A stretch of 64,000 nucleotides of DNA from Neospora caninum Liverpool (taxonomy: Eukaryota > Apicomplexa > Conoidasida > Eucoccidiorida > Sarcocystidae): NCBI RefSeq assembly GCF_000208865.1, contig NC_018390.1:2094790-2158789 (forward strand), in the 5' to 3' direction. A program made the position numbers and the translations under genes. This document shows, one piece after another, positions 49,801 to 60,849 of this stretch. The notes beneath the pieces were generated by a model that was not told where the DNA came from, did no database searches, and saw nothing but the letters and a program-made list of their open reading frames with translations. Position 1 is the stretch's first letter. Each line of letters opens with the position of its first letter.

Positions 49801-51441
49801 CACGTCGCCGCTGGACATCTGCATCTCTACTGGTGGCGTCGAAAGCACCGTCTACGTTTCCTGCATCACACTTTCGTATTCTCCTATCCCCTGTCTCTGC
49901 TAGATTTGGAATCATACGGCAGAAATCTTTCTCTTCGTATGTTCCGCAGCCGACCGGGCTTCTTACCGCCCAAACGCATGAAGCAGCCGAATGGAACACG
50001 GCGGTACGCCGGAACTCACATTTTGCGTCCGTAGTGTAATATTTTGGACTACTTTACTACTCGAATAACCAATTGTGGGGTTTAAGACGTAATCTATCTG
50101 CAGATATACGCAAAAATCTCATTTCCATGTTGCGTCTGAAAGAAGACACAGACCGGTCTGCGATTTGCTCTACGGAGACACAGACAGCCTGCCTGTGCTG
50201 CGCCAGTTGGCGGCGAGTAGAAACACTTGCAAGAAAGAGTTCTCTCTTCAACAGGAAAGATATAGACCAGAACTTGCGGACAAGACGAAGGTGGGGCACC
50301 ACTTCGCGACTAGAAGTGGGAGGATTCGCCAGTGTCATGCGATAGAAGCTTGCAGCGGAGACGAGGCATGCACGAAACGTGTGCGACTACCGTTAACACA
50401 TACAGAGATGGGACTGTGGAAAAAGGTAGCAGTGGCACAAAAACAACTCGTGACAAAACTTCCGGAGGCCGGAAGAAGAACAACGGAAGAGAGACGATTG
50501 CGAACCATTAACGCGAAATGAAAGGAATTGCTCAGCAGAAACTCTTGAGGAATAGAAGAAACAACAAAGCCGCGCTGGCGACTTTTCGACACAAGCGCCT
50601 GGTCACGTCTAACGTAAAATTGCGGAATTCCCGTTTCATTCATGTCTCTGTCTCTGTATGCGTCATACCTTTCCGTGAAGAATCCTGTTTTTTTTCAAAC
50701 GGACCATAATCTTCGCAACACGGAATGGGTGCACTTCTGCTTTCTTCTTTTTCACTTAGGCTGTGTATTTCTCACCCCTCGCCTACGAGTTCTGAACTCT
50801 TCCCCGTGTCAAACACCTGCGCGTGAAGGAGAAGCCTTAACAGGGAAACGACACAGACACGCCATCTACGCTCCACCACTGGAGCAGTTTGTGAAAGGCA
50901 TTAGGAGCTGCTTGGCGTACGAGGGGGGCACATCAGCCGTCGAGTCATTCCACGTTCGAGCTTCCTGTTTCTGCCCGAAAGGAAAACAGAACGAGAGAGA
51001 GCGATGGGCTGTCTCCTTTAGAGGGGTTCGACGACAAAGGAGCGACACGAACAACGTAATTCTCTTGTTCTCAGCCATCGTACCGTTTCCCCATCATCTT
51101 CCTTTTCTTGAACGGTTTCAGAAGGCCTCAGTAAACTTGCCATGTCTTCGTCTTCTCGTCATCCCGATGGTCCTTCGGCCCCGCTCACGCGAACAGTCCG
51201 GTTCTATGCAGCAAAGAGTCATGCTTCTGTAGTGTCTCATTCCTATTCCTTTTTGTGTCTTTGCCACAATGAAACAGCGGCATGTCCTGTCCCTTCTAGC
51301 CGCCTCGGTGTAGTTCGCGCAGGGGTGACAACCGGAAAAAGAAATGTGAGGGAAGGCTTCGAGAACGGGGAGCTACCAACAAAACCCGTCAGTTTGGGTA
51401 ATGCCTCCGCTTGCCAGGGGACAGTCATCCTTTCTCCCGCC
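46888..51441. other. Long divergent intergenic region
   Basis: About 4.5 kb between the PROPPIN (minus) and L21 (plus) genes. It contains open frames on both strands up to 145 codons (for example minus 49562-49999 and minus 49009-49422), but none shows a domain or a splice chain. A C17 run lies at 49455-49471. A small gene could be hidden here. Confidence 0.4.
49455..49471 (+). repeat. C17 homopolymer
   Basis: Seventeen C in a row, the longest homopolymer in the window. Confidence 0.9.
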
Positions 51442-54252
51442 ATGGGATTCCCTTTTTTCCGTGGTTTCCACCCTCGTCATTCTTCAAACGCTCTGCCACG
51501 CCGTTTCCTCGGACCTACACCAGGACAGCTCTTGCTGGCCTTGATCGTTTGTGGCGCTCTCGCGTGGTTTCCTGCTACCTGTCACGACTTCCCTTTCTCG
51601 TCTACAAAGGGTCTCCCGCTCTGTCTTTCTCCCCCGTTTCCTTCCTCCATCTCTCCTGTCTCTTTTCTCTCCGATGGTCGGCCGTCTCGGAGGTCTCCTG
51701 CCTCAAAAGCCGCGGCCTCATCTCTGCTTTCGCAGAACCTTTCCGGTCGTGTCCTTCGCATCCGAGGGCGAAGTAACCTACCAGAGAACTTTCCTGGAGA
51801 CAAAAGACGAGCCTGTACAGATGCACAGAGCGACCGTGTCTTTTTTGCGAACCTAACGAAAACTCAGGATGACAAACACACACTTCAGACGCACACGCAC
51901 GCCCATCAGAGGGACACCACTCGTGCTTTCGTGTCTGCCTTTGTGTTTTGCAAAGCTGGGGAGCAAGGAAAGGAGCTGTGCTCGTTTGGACTTTGTGTGA
52001 CAGAAGGACGACACCTCTCCGCCAGCCGTTTCGTCCGATGGACTCGTTGCCTGTCGGACCCATTTCGACTGCCTCCACAAACTGATCCGTTTCCCTTTCG
52101 CCTTGCCTGTGCTGCCTCGCACTCGTCGCCTTGTTCTCTCCGCGCATCTGGTCACCCTCCCGTTGGGCTGTCTTCATCCTCATCTTGCGGCGCCTCCCCG
52201 GGGTCCTTCGTCTTGACGTCCTTCTCGTCTTCTCGCTCTTCCTCTCCCCCTTGTGTGCGTTCCTCTCGCTTCTGGGCGAGTGATTTTCTTTTGTCTCCTT
52301 GCCCCCCTTTGTTTTGGGTGTCTTGCTCTGTGTTTTCCGACAGCGGTGACAGTCTCAGTTGCGACTCGCTCGCTGCGTTATCTTCATCCCGCTTGCTTGC
52401 TTCTTCCTTACCGTCTGCATATCCGTCTTTGGTGTCTCCCTCTGGCCCGTCTTCCCCTGCTCTTCCTCCGCCCGAGACTTTCCCTCTGTTCCCTCCGACC
52501 CGCCGATTCAATCCCGAGAAGCGGCAACCTTCCCGGGAACACGGAGAAGTGGAGGAGACGGCGACAGAAGACCAGGGATGCCAGCGGTCGAGCCCCCGAA
52601 AGGGGGCTGAGCCAGCAGACGAACCAGGAGAAAGAGAGGCGGGCGAAAACCAAAGAAAGGCAAGACCCGCGTCTCCCCCCTTCCTTCCCGCTCAGCACAG
52701 AACCATGTTTCCTGTGGTGTCTCCTGCACAGCAGAAACTGCTAGACCTTGCGGATCATAAAGATCGGAGTGGATCTTTCTTTGTTGCCCACATAGGCGGC
52801 ACACAGCTCATCATGGAGAGGGGAAGGTTCTACGACTTGAACCGCATTCATCAGAGAGTCGGCGGCCGCATCCACCTTCACAGGATCATCTGCTACCAAG
52901 CCCCTGATGGGGAATTCTGGTTGGGAAGACCCTACCTTGAAAACGTCCGGGTGAGAAGCAAAAAGGCATCGGGAAGTTTGTCAGGAGTGACGCCTACCCG
53001 GGTGTCGAGATACACGTACGGCGCAAGGCACGCGACGCGTGGGCTCTGGGTAACGACAGGGATGAGAAACGCCACCTGGATGTACATCGGCGTCAACGAT
53101 TGTACATCGGTCCCCGAATTCGCCTTTACGCCGATGTATATATATATATATATATATATATTTCAGATAGATACAGATACATATATTGGCGTCTTGAGGG
53201 GCACTTGTCGCCGCGCGTCTACTCCTCAGCAAAGCAAACGCTTTGCGTTCTTGCTGTGGCATCGCTACTGTCTTCCGTGGGTTCGACGCGAGCTCGTGGA
53301 CGATCGTATCGGGGTGGTTTTGGCGGCCTCGAGGGATTGTGCCGTTCCTGTTCCCGTCTGTGTTTCAGGTAACGGCGACGGTAGAGAAGCATTTTCGAGG
53401 ACCGAAGATGTATATGGCAAAAGCCCGGCCAAAGAAGTGGCGGAAGTATTTCTCGCATCGACAGGACCTGACGCGAATTCGAATTAACGAGGTGGAGTTG
53501 CTGCGAAACCCTGGCGAAGCGGAATCGTCCAGTGTGCCTCCCAACTTCACGACAGACAACCCGATTTACACAGCCCTGATGGTATGCGGAGACCTACGAA
53601 GGAAAGAACACTTTCCTTGGTGTGATAGTGGGCCAGTTCCTCCGTTGACGAATGAGGCACCGCAGCAGTTGCAGTGCAGCTACGAGCTGTGCATCGGAAT
53701 CGCTCGACGTCGCGCAGTTCTAAACGTTTTATGGCCAAAAGTAGACCAGAGATGGCGTGCTGTTGTATGGATTTAGTCTCCGTCAAGACGCTGTTTCTAC
53801 GTTCCACGATGCGCGCGATCGTCGCGCGTGCAAGGCAGACCCCTCGCAATCCTGCCGGGGGCTGTGCGGGAAGCAACGGTTTCATCTTTTCAGGACGAAA
53901 GAAGAGCTGACTCTCTTCAGATGATGTGCTGATAAACACCAAGGGGATAACCGATTCGTGAATTGCACACCCGGCGTTTCGTCTTTCTGCTCCGGGCGAC
54001 TTGCGGTCCTCTCTGTGTTTCTCTTTTTTGCAGGCGAGCAAACTGTTTCGGAAACCAAGTACCGTGCTGCCACGCATGAAGCGTACATTCATGCGTTTGG
54101 CGCCAAGGGAAGAGTTCCCGCTCGTCGGCGAAGACCCGTTGATGAATTTTGACCCGGTCGTTAACCGCCTTCTTATGGACCGCCTTCTCGCTGGCCACTC
54201 GGAACTATTCCCCCTCCTGCGCCCCGACAAAGACATGGACAACTCACCATAG
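51442..54252 (+). CDS. RPL21: Ribosomal protein bL21, plastid type, with very long N-terminal leader
   Basis: Large-subunit protein L21 of a bacterial-type (organelle) ribosome. Exons 51442-52950, 53369-53581 and 54034-54252 give 646 residues; phases agree. The L21 fold lies at about 440-580: FFVAHIGGTQLIMERGRFYD, GEFWLGRPYLENV, then VEKHFRGPKMYMAKARPKKW, HRQDLTRIRI. The GRFYDLNRI and HFRGPK segments look closer to plastid/cyanobacterial L21 than to mitochondrial L21, suggesting the apicoplast. The same frame stays open far upstream. From the ATG at 51442 it encodes a basic start (MGFPFFRGFHPRHSS), a hydrophobic core GQLLLALIVCGALAWF at 30-45 like a recessed signal peptide, then a Ser/Pro/Arg-rich region like a transit peptide. 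A shorter product from the ATG at 52705 is the alternative. The 72-residue C-terminal exon is an extension beyond L21. Confidence 0.8.
53137..53160 (+). repeat. (TA)12 microsatellite in L21 intron 1
   Basis: Twelve TA units. A 10-bp perfect inverted repeat flanks the left side: ACATCGGCGT at 53084-53093 and its complement at 53128-53137. The decamer TGTACATCGG also occurs twice, 20 bp apart. Confidence 0.9.
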
Positions 54253-56043
54253 GCTCCTCGAGAAGGGGAAAGGCCGCGAGAAGTGTCTTCTGTTGCACTG
54301 TAGGGAGACAAGACCAGCCCGTGAACTGTTTGTCCCAAGGGGTGATGAGTCATCATCCGTTCGATAGGGGAGACGGAAGACAACTGATCTGATCGACAGG
54401 CGCTTTTCGCAGTGACGGCTAGGGAGACGTAGGCAAACACAGGAGCGCGTGGTTTTTGTTCATATGGAAGACAAGTCCGAGACACTCTTCACTCCTGTAG
54501 AAAGGGTATTCTGTCTTTCTTTCCTACGCCGTCAACGACAGGTGAACCGTGAAAAGTTTACTTCTCGTGGAAGGGCTAGCTTTTGCTCCATTGAGCTGTT
54601 TCCTTGTGACCCGTTTTCCCGGGCGTGGAATCCGAGACACCGTCGGCGTGAAAGGCTCCGTCAGAGGGAAGCAAGCAACCTTCTACATCCACTTTTGCGT
54701 TCCATAGACGATGGTATATAGAATTATATATTTTATGTACGTCTTATATTTGGCAGTGTATACTGACGCATGTGTCTGCCGGTGTGTGTGAACTCATATA
54801 CACGCGTATGTATATCAGTGGCCTTTTGCAGCTATAGATAAATCTGTTTCCTTTTGAGCTATTGCAGGCAAAAGGAAAACGTTGCCTTTTGCCTTCTTGT
54901 CAATTTCGTCCCAGGTACAGAGTTTCTTTCTGTGGAGAGGAAGTGAAGAGTCGTTTGTGACAAAGAAGGGCGCGGTGTTGACAAGAGAACGGAGGTGGAC
55001 TTGACAGACATGCTCTCCTTGGGTAGCTTCGAGCGCCGAAACACTGAGTCACTTTGTTCCCCTCTGTCTATCTGTCTCCACTGCGTTTTTTCCTGATTCT
55101 TCCCCCATTCACTCACGTGCTGTTTCTCCCTCTGCCGCTCTCACTGCGTGCGGCGCCCCCGACGGAGTCTTCAGTACTGGAGAATCGAAGTCACCATCTA
55201 CCGGTGAAGAAATTCGCATTTTCAAAAGATGGTGCTATGCCAAACGAAAGCTCTGATGCGTCACAAACTGCTTCACGCAAAACGACAACCGGGCGTTTTG
55301 CGCAAGAACATCTACTGAGTTGCGGGCCAAGGCGTGGATCCTTGGATAGCACAAGTAGCAAAGTCACTGCCCAACGGATTTCGCTTTCCATGAGCATTTA
55401 CTTTCCCCGCGCTCTCCTCGCTGATACTTCAAAAAACAAATTTGGGGGGAGCAGTGCGTGGCCAGTGTGTGGAACAGCGTTTCAGGTATAAAATGCAGGG
55501 ACAGCCAGACCGGGATAACAGGAACGTTTCAGCCCCGATGTTGTCGTTCCTGTCTTGCCCACTAAGCCGCCCCCCCCCCAGAGGAAGGAACGGGGAAGAG
55601 GCACTCCACGGCTGACACAGAAATGCTTTAGAAACGAACGTAGAACATATATGGAGTGAGCAGGGGGAGACAAGGAGCAGCAAGGGAACAGCGTGAAGCC
55701 TCTTCTACGTGCTTCGTAAGTGGTGCCCGCCTGCGACTGCATTCTTAGTCTCGGATGGCAATAGCACACACCGTGGGCGGGGCGCTTCGAAAGGAAATTG
55801 TGGAAGAAAAGCACAGCAACCTTTGTTGAGAGATCTGCGACTAGGGCCGTCTCGAACAGCAGGCAAAGACACACAGGAGAAAGACACTGCTCTCCTCCGA
55901 AAGCCAGAGAGACCTTCCTGTGTCTCTCGCGGAGTTGTTCACCTGTCTTGCAGCGACTCGAGGGACAATGACCATACCGGTCGCTGCCTCGAGATACAAA
56001 AAGGACGAAATGCCACCAAAAGAGCCTGTCTCGCTCTCCTTCG
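54253..56043. other. Convergent intergenic region, no gene seen
   Basis: 1.8 kb between L21 (plus) and ERV1 (minus), presumably their 3' untranslated regions. A C10 run lies at 55570-55579. An AT-rich, TATATA-rich patch lies at 54715-54840. Confidence 0.5.
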
Positions 56044-57667
56044 TTAGTCGTCTTCTGGCCACCGGACGGATGCCCACCGGCGGAGAAGCTGGGCGGAATC
56101 ACAAGGGAGCGTTGGTCTTTGTAAATATTCATTCACGTGATTATGGGCATCGCAGGTCCACAGCGAGAGGGAGGTTCTCCCGCCAGAGACGACCGGGGGG
56201 TGAGTCTGTCGACAGGAAACAGAGGAAGCGACACATGCAAGGCAACACATAAAAGCTGTGCATATAAGAAAGGCACACGCCCCCGCAGTACAAAAAGGCC
56301 GGGGAGCACGCCCGCTCAAAGGGTGAAACAGTCAGGTAGGGCAAGATGTGGAAATCCTGCCGTACTGACCAGAGGCACTTTGTGGAGACGACCGACACCG
56401 AAGAAGGAACGAGAGAAAACGCCAGCAAAAACTTGAGAAAAGAACCCACTGGATCGATCAATTTGTGTAAGACACGGGAAGTGGACCAGATCCGGGTACG
56501 CTAAGAAAATGACAGGAGACACGATGCTGCCACAGGAAGCCTTCTTTCACTGTTGTGCCCGGCGCGCACTACGTGGCACAGATGTAAGGGCCGTTTGCAG
56601 CGTATGTGCTTGCCTGGAAGTACGGTGCAAAGTGCGTGCGGCAATGGACGCAGGGATAAAGAGCGAAGAAGGATCTTAACCACTCTCGTCTCTTGTGCTG
56701 GTCTACCGTTGACTGAACCACACAGAGAAAAGGAGTACAAAACATCTTGGCGCGGCACGTGAACGACGGCGGAGCGTCGCACGCGAGCGGAAAGAAGAGT
56801 CAGGGGAAACGGTACTTGAAAGGAAAAGGCCACGCAAAAGCGACCCCTAGGCCACGGGAAGATCCCACACTCCCGCCGAAAGAGCGGACAAACCCGGGCC
56901 GGGGTGCACAAAAAGAAGGGAAACTGCACATGCAGCACACCGTTTCGTGCATCGGAAAATCTGGACAGCAGTGAGGACGTGCGCAGCTCCTGCGCTGGGC
57001 CCAAGTCCTCGCCGCAAACGAGGCTCCTCTTGGAGACAACACGCCGTTCGCAGGGAGGGAGAGTTCTTCTGCCCACTACAGCAACCCGTGTGCGGCGCAG
57101 CCTAACCTCCTGGAGACCACGCGTCTACGGCCCCGCGCACCGAGGCGCAGAAATTCTTCCCAGCTTGTTCGACGTTGCCTTTACGCTTCTCTCTGGCGCA
57201 CGCCGCAGCTGGTACGAAGTCGCAGAGAGGCAGAGTCCCGCGGGAACTTTTTGGACGCAAGTGTGGAGAGGAGCAGCGCACATCCGAGTTCGGCATGGAC
57301 TAACCTGGTCGTCTGTCCACGTCGCGGCGGAAGAATGAAGAAAGCCCCATGCAGCGCGCCCAATTGACATTCGATCAGGGGGATCGTCACCTTCGTCCAT
57401 TTGCGCGTCCTCTGTTCCGATCCGGTCGCGGCAGGCAGCCTCTACGCACTGGTCGAGTTTCTGCGGAAACACTTGCGAGGCAAGCAACGCAGCAGCTCTG
57501 GACGACGGGGCTTCTGACGCACGAGGCGCAGCTGGAGACGGGGTGGTTGCTGGCACGCTTCCGCTCGCCTGTCTCCCGCTTGAAGAATTCAAAGAAACAG
57601 CAGTCTCCGAATCTTCCGACAGCGAAGAGGATACGTCCCCCTCCCGACGAGAGGACATCATGCCCAT
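56044..57667 (-). CDS. ERV1: FAD-linked sulfhydryl oxidase ERV1/ALR
   Basis: Erv1/ALR oxidises thiols in the mitochondrial intermembrane space and drives disulfide-coupled import of small Cys proteins. Exons 57667-57305, 56712-56614 and 56205-56044 give 207 residues, all phase 0. The domain starts at GRAAWGFLH (103-111). The redox centre YPCVHC has Cys142 and Cys145. The FAD-binding segment is WTCDAHNHVNEYL (HN at 175-176), and Cys172 and Cys189 form the structural CX16C pair. Intron 2 uses a GC donor (CCAG|GCAAGC at 56613). The first 99 residues are Ser/Ala-rich and unconserved but contain CVEAAC (Cys74, Cys79), a possible shuttle pair. The GTTAGT donor of exon 1 is acceptable. Convergent with L21 and divergent from the NAP gene. 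Confidence 0.88.
56206..56613 (-). other. GC-AG intron in ERV1
   Basis: The donor CCAG|GCAAGC and acceptor GTCGACAG join HFAPYFQ to THPPVV in phase 0, which restores the family spacing between the CxxC centre and the WTC...HN segment. Alternative GT donors nearby give a wrong phase. Confidence 0.7.
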
Positions 57668-59545
57668 GCAGACTGTGGAATTGACCTCCGGGTACAGGAG
57701 TACGGCCCAAAAGAAACTACGCCTTTTTACCTTCCTTATCGCCCGTGTGCCCCCCTAGAAGAGCGCAAAGAAAGAGTCTCTTCGGCAGCGGCTGCTGTCG
57801 GTCGTCCCCTTCCCTTCTGCTCCACTTTTGTCAGTGAAAAAGCGACGGCTGCAGTACACCAGACGACGCTCTTAGCAGTTGGCCTCCCATGGCCAGCCTC
57901 CTTTTCTCCTGCACTAAACTTCCGCAGCAGTCTCTCTTCCAATGCTTCTTCGCGCTAGCTGGGTTAGCGGAGATAACCGTGTGTCGCGGGGCAAATAGCC
58001 GTGTTCTGAGGCAGATGCGAAAAAATGGGAGTTCCCGACGGCACGTCGATGACTGCAGAGTCACGATTGCCTCTGAGTACAGGAAAAGCACCGAACTGAT
58101 TTCATAAAGGGGAAGAGTTGCAAAGAGAGTCTGACTGGTGAAGCATCATGCTGTGCTGTTGACGCGCATGTACCTGCGCGCAGCGGTAGCCGCTTGAAGG
58201 CTCGTCGTCGCTCTAATGGACGCGTCTTGCAAAGAGATGCCACAATGGAAACAGAACACGCAACACGGCGAAAACCTATATGTCCTCACTACGTTCTTTA
58301 CCGTCTAGCTCAGAGATATCTGGACCTCTGCCGCTAACGACGGCAAACAGACCCAGCGTTGCAGGAGATCCAGCGGTGAGCCGGAGGCTGAGTGTGAAGC
58401 GCTGTCGCCTCCGTTCCTGGTCGCCACATCAAAGACCATTCTACACAGCACGTAATCGCACTTCGGAAAGTTCACAGAGCTGGCTTTGAGGATTTTAAAC
58501 ATTCAACCCCTGTCCTCGGGCGGCTGCGATTCGTATAGCCGAGAGCTGTCTCTCGCGCGTCGCTCATCGCGTCGTCGCATCGTCCGCACGCATGCGGCTT
58601 ATAGTCAATCCCGGATTTTCTGTACGAGCAACTGCCGTTCTGCGCCGCCCTGTGTGTGGCTCTGGAAAGGCGGTCGAGCGAGAGTCACTAGCAGGAGGCG
58701 AGCAGAACCACCATCGTGCAGGGTGAGGAATCGTGGCAGCTCTGGCCTCTCTGCTTCCGCCGCCTTCGCTTTGGGAAACGGCGCCTGGTCTGTGTGCTGA
58801 TGCCGACGGACGATGGTACAGGACGGTCGTCCGTGTACTGCTGGGGGGACTACCCTTTTCCCCTCTCGGTTTACCTCCGTCCTTCCGACGCGAGAGACGT
58901 TCCACTGCCCATATACCACCAAGTGCTTAGGACCACCGCGCTTTTTGCGTCACGCCCGGCTTCCGTAAAACCACGCATCCCACGGTTCCTCTGAGGTCCG
59001 AACGCCCTCGGGTTCCTCGACATTGTCGCGTTTTCGTCGGAACGGTGTCTCTGTGGAAGACGACTCCCCCGTTGACACTGCCGGTCTTTGCGCGGCAACA
59101 ACAGTCTGTTCATGCTGCCCCACGCTTTCTGCATTCAACATTGTTCTGCTGTAGACGGGTCTCCACCGGATTCCATCATCGAGGTCGACTGCTGTCTGTG
59201 CGTGTTTATTTTACGCGCGCGCGTCCACTGCGGTTTTTTTAACGGCGAAGAGTCTTGCATTGTGAGGCGGGAAAAACAACCGCTCGGGGCCAGAGGTTTG
59301 GCGGGGTGTATCGCTGCGCGTTCCGTCGCGAGTGGAAAGAGGATCACGTTGCAGGACTGCTGACTTCCTTTCTCGCTCAGGCTACACAGAGGGCGGGGTT
59401 CTACGTTTCGTTGCCCTGTGGCCGGCGCGTTTCTTCTCCTCAGGACGGCCTATTCGCAATCGCAATCGGGTGATCTTGCCTCGCCACTCCCTTCCACCGC
59501 AGCGCCATTCGCTTAAACCAACTCCTTTCGTTTGAAGTTCCGAAA
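57668..59545. promoter_or_regulatory. Divergent intergenic region between ERV1 and the NAP gene
   Basis: 1.9 kb between two start codons, expected to carry both promoters and leaders. Overlapping short frames occur on both strands, without domains. Confidence 0.45.
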
Positions 59546-60849
59546 ATGAAGCGCCAGCAACCTGACAGAAACAACTCGGAGGCAGCGTGCCAAAAGCAGC
59601 GGCGACTGGAGGAGAACCCGGACGTTAAAGGAACGGGTTGCTGCTGCTCCTCTGAGGAAGCGGCTGCACTGTTGCAACCGCACATGCAGGATCTTGACGG
59701 CATTCAAGCTGAACTGCAAAAGCTCGAAGAGGAGTGCGCGAAGCAACAGATGGTTGTCCAGAAAGAGTTCGACGAGAAGAAGAAGCCCGTTCTCGTGAAG
59801 CGCCAAGAAATCATCGACAAGATCCCCGGCTTTTGGTGCCGATGCCTGCGGAACCATCCTCAACTTGCGTACCTTGTCGAAGAGGACATTCCCGTTCTCG
59901 AACATTTGAAGCGGATTGATCTGGATGACAACATTGACGAGCACGGCTCGTACAAAATTAAGTTCGTAAGTCTTGTCGCAGGAAAGGCAGAATTCTGGCA
60001 CGATGTTTCCGCATCGCGTGTGTGGAAGCGGCCCTTTGGTTGCGTAGGTCGACCGCAGTGGTCTGCACAGGACATGCGCGTAGCGCCCATGTGTTGGATT
60101 CACGGTCTTTCCTAGATGCGAAAGAAGCGACGCAACGCGTCTTCTGTGAAAGCTGGGCGAACACGTGCAGAAGCAAGCGACCGCGAGCCAAATTCGACCG
60201 TAAAGTTACAAGTGGCGAGGACAAGTCAGGCATCGTACCTCCGGTTCGGTCGTCTATGGCGCATGAGGCTTTTTCGCAGAGACAAAGAGATCTATGTTTT
60301 ACTGCTTGAGCTTGACATGGGCTTCCCGGGAAGGGATTCCAATCAACGGCAGTCTCGGACTGCGGACCGTTCAACGCGTTTCACACGCGGCGCGTGTAGG
60401 GCGTTTTTTGTTGTGATGGCTGTGATCAGACTTTCGACGAAGGCGCGAAAGCGTATATGGAGCCTTTGGTTTTGGAGAAGCACGTGCAGTTCCACAACGA
60501 CCCGTGCTCCGAGGAGGTTGTGAGCGTGACAGAGATCACCTGGAAAGAAGGCAAGTCGCCCGTAGCGGCCGCAGAGGCGAAACGGGCGGGTGATGCGGAG
60601 GATGACATTGATGTGGTCTCCTTCTTTGAGTGGTTCACAAAGAAACCAAGCGAGGCGGCCGCTCGCCTGGAGGTAGGCGAAATCATCCGCCGGGAAATCT
60701 GGCATGCGCCGGTGCCCTACTTCCTCGATGAGGTGGCCGACATTGACGAAGATGACGACGAGGAGTTGAGTGATGACGAAGATGAAGAAGACGGAAGCGA
60801 AAACGCCAACGAGGGAGACGGCGACGAAGACGACGAAGGAGATGAATAG
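59546..60849 (+). CDS. Nucleosome assembly protein / SET-family histone chaperone
   Basis: NAP/SET proteins bind core histones and deliver them to or remove them from DNA, shuttling between cytoplasm and nucleus. Exons 59546-59965 and 60430-60849 encode 279 residues in phase 0. Residues 45-85 form the long dimerisation helix (LDGIQAELQKLEEECAKQQ). The globular part follows: IIDKIPGFWCRCLRNHPQL, then SYKIKF joined across the intron to TFDEGAKAY, VLEKHVQFHND, ITWKEGKSP, DDIDVVSFFEWF. FLDEVADIDED starts an almost purely acidic tail of about 40 residues. A KRQQPDRN start and a CCC triplet at about 32-34 are not family features. The size and short N-terminus look more like SET/NAP-S than canonical NAP1. 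Confidence 0.93.

Noticed and set aside
51582..52698. Minus-strand open frames opposite the L21 leader (for example 51602-52183 and 52152-52511)
   Set aside because: Their Glu/Arg-rich translations are the complement of the pyrimidine-rich leader frame, and no splice signals or domains support them.
54715..54840. TATATA-rich patch as a promoter or origin
   Set aside because: It lies in a convergent 3' region far from any start codon, and AT-richness alone is not evidence.
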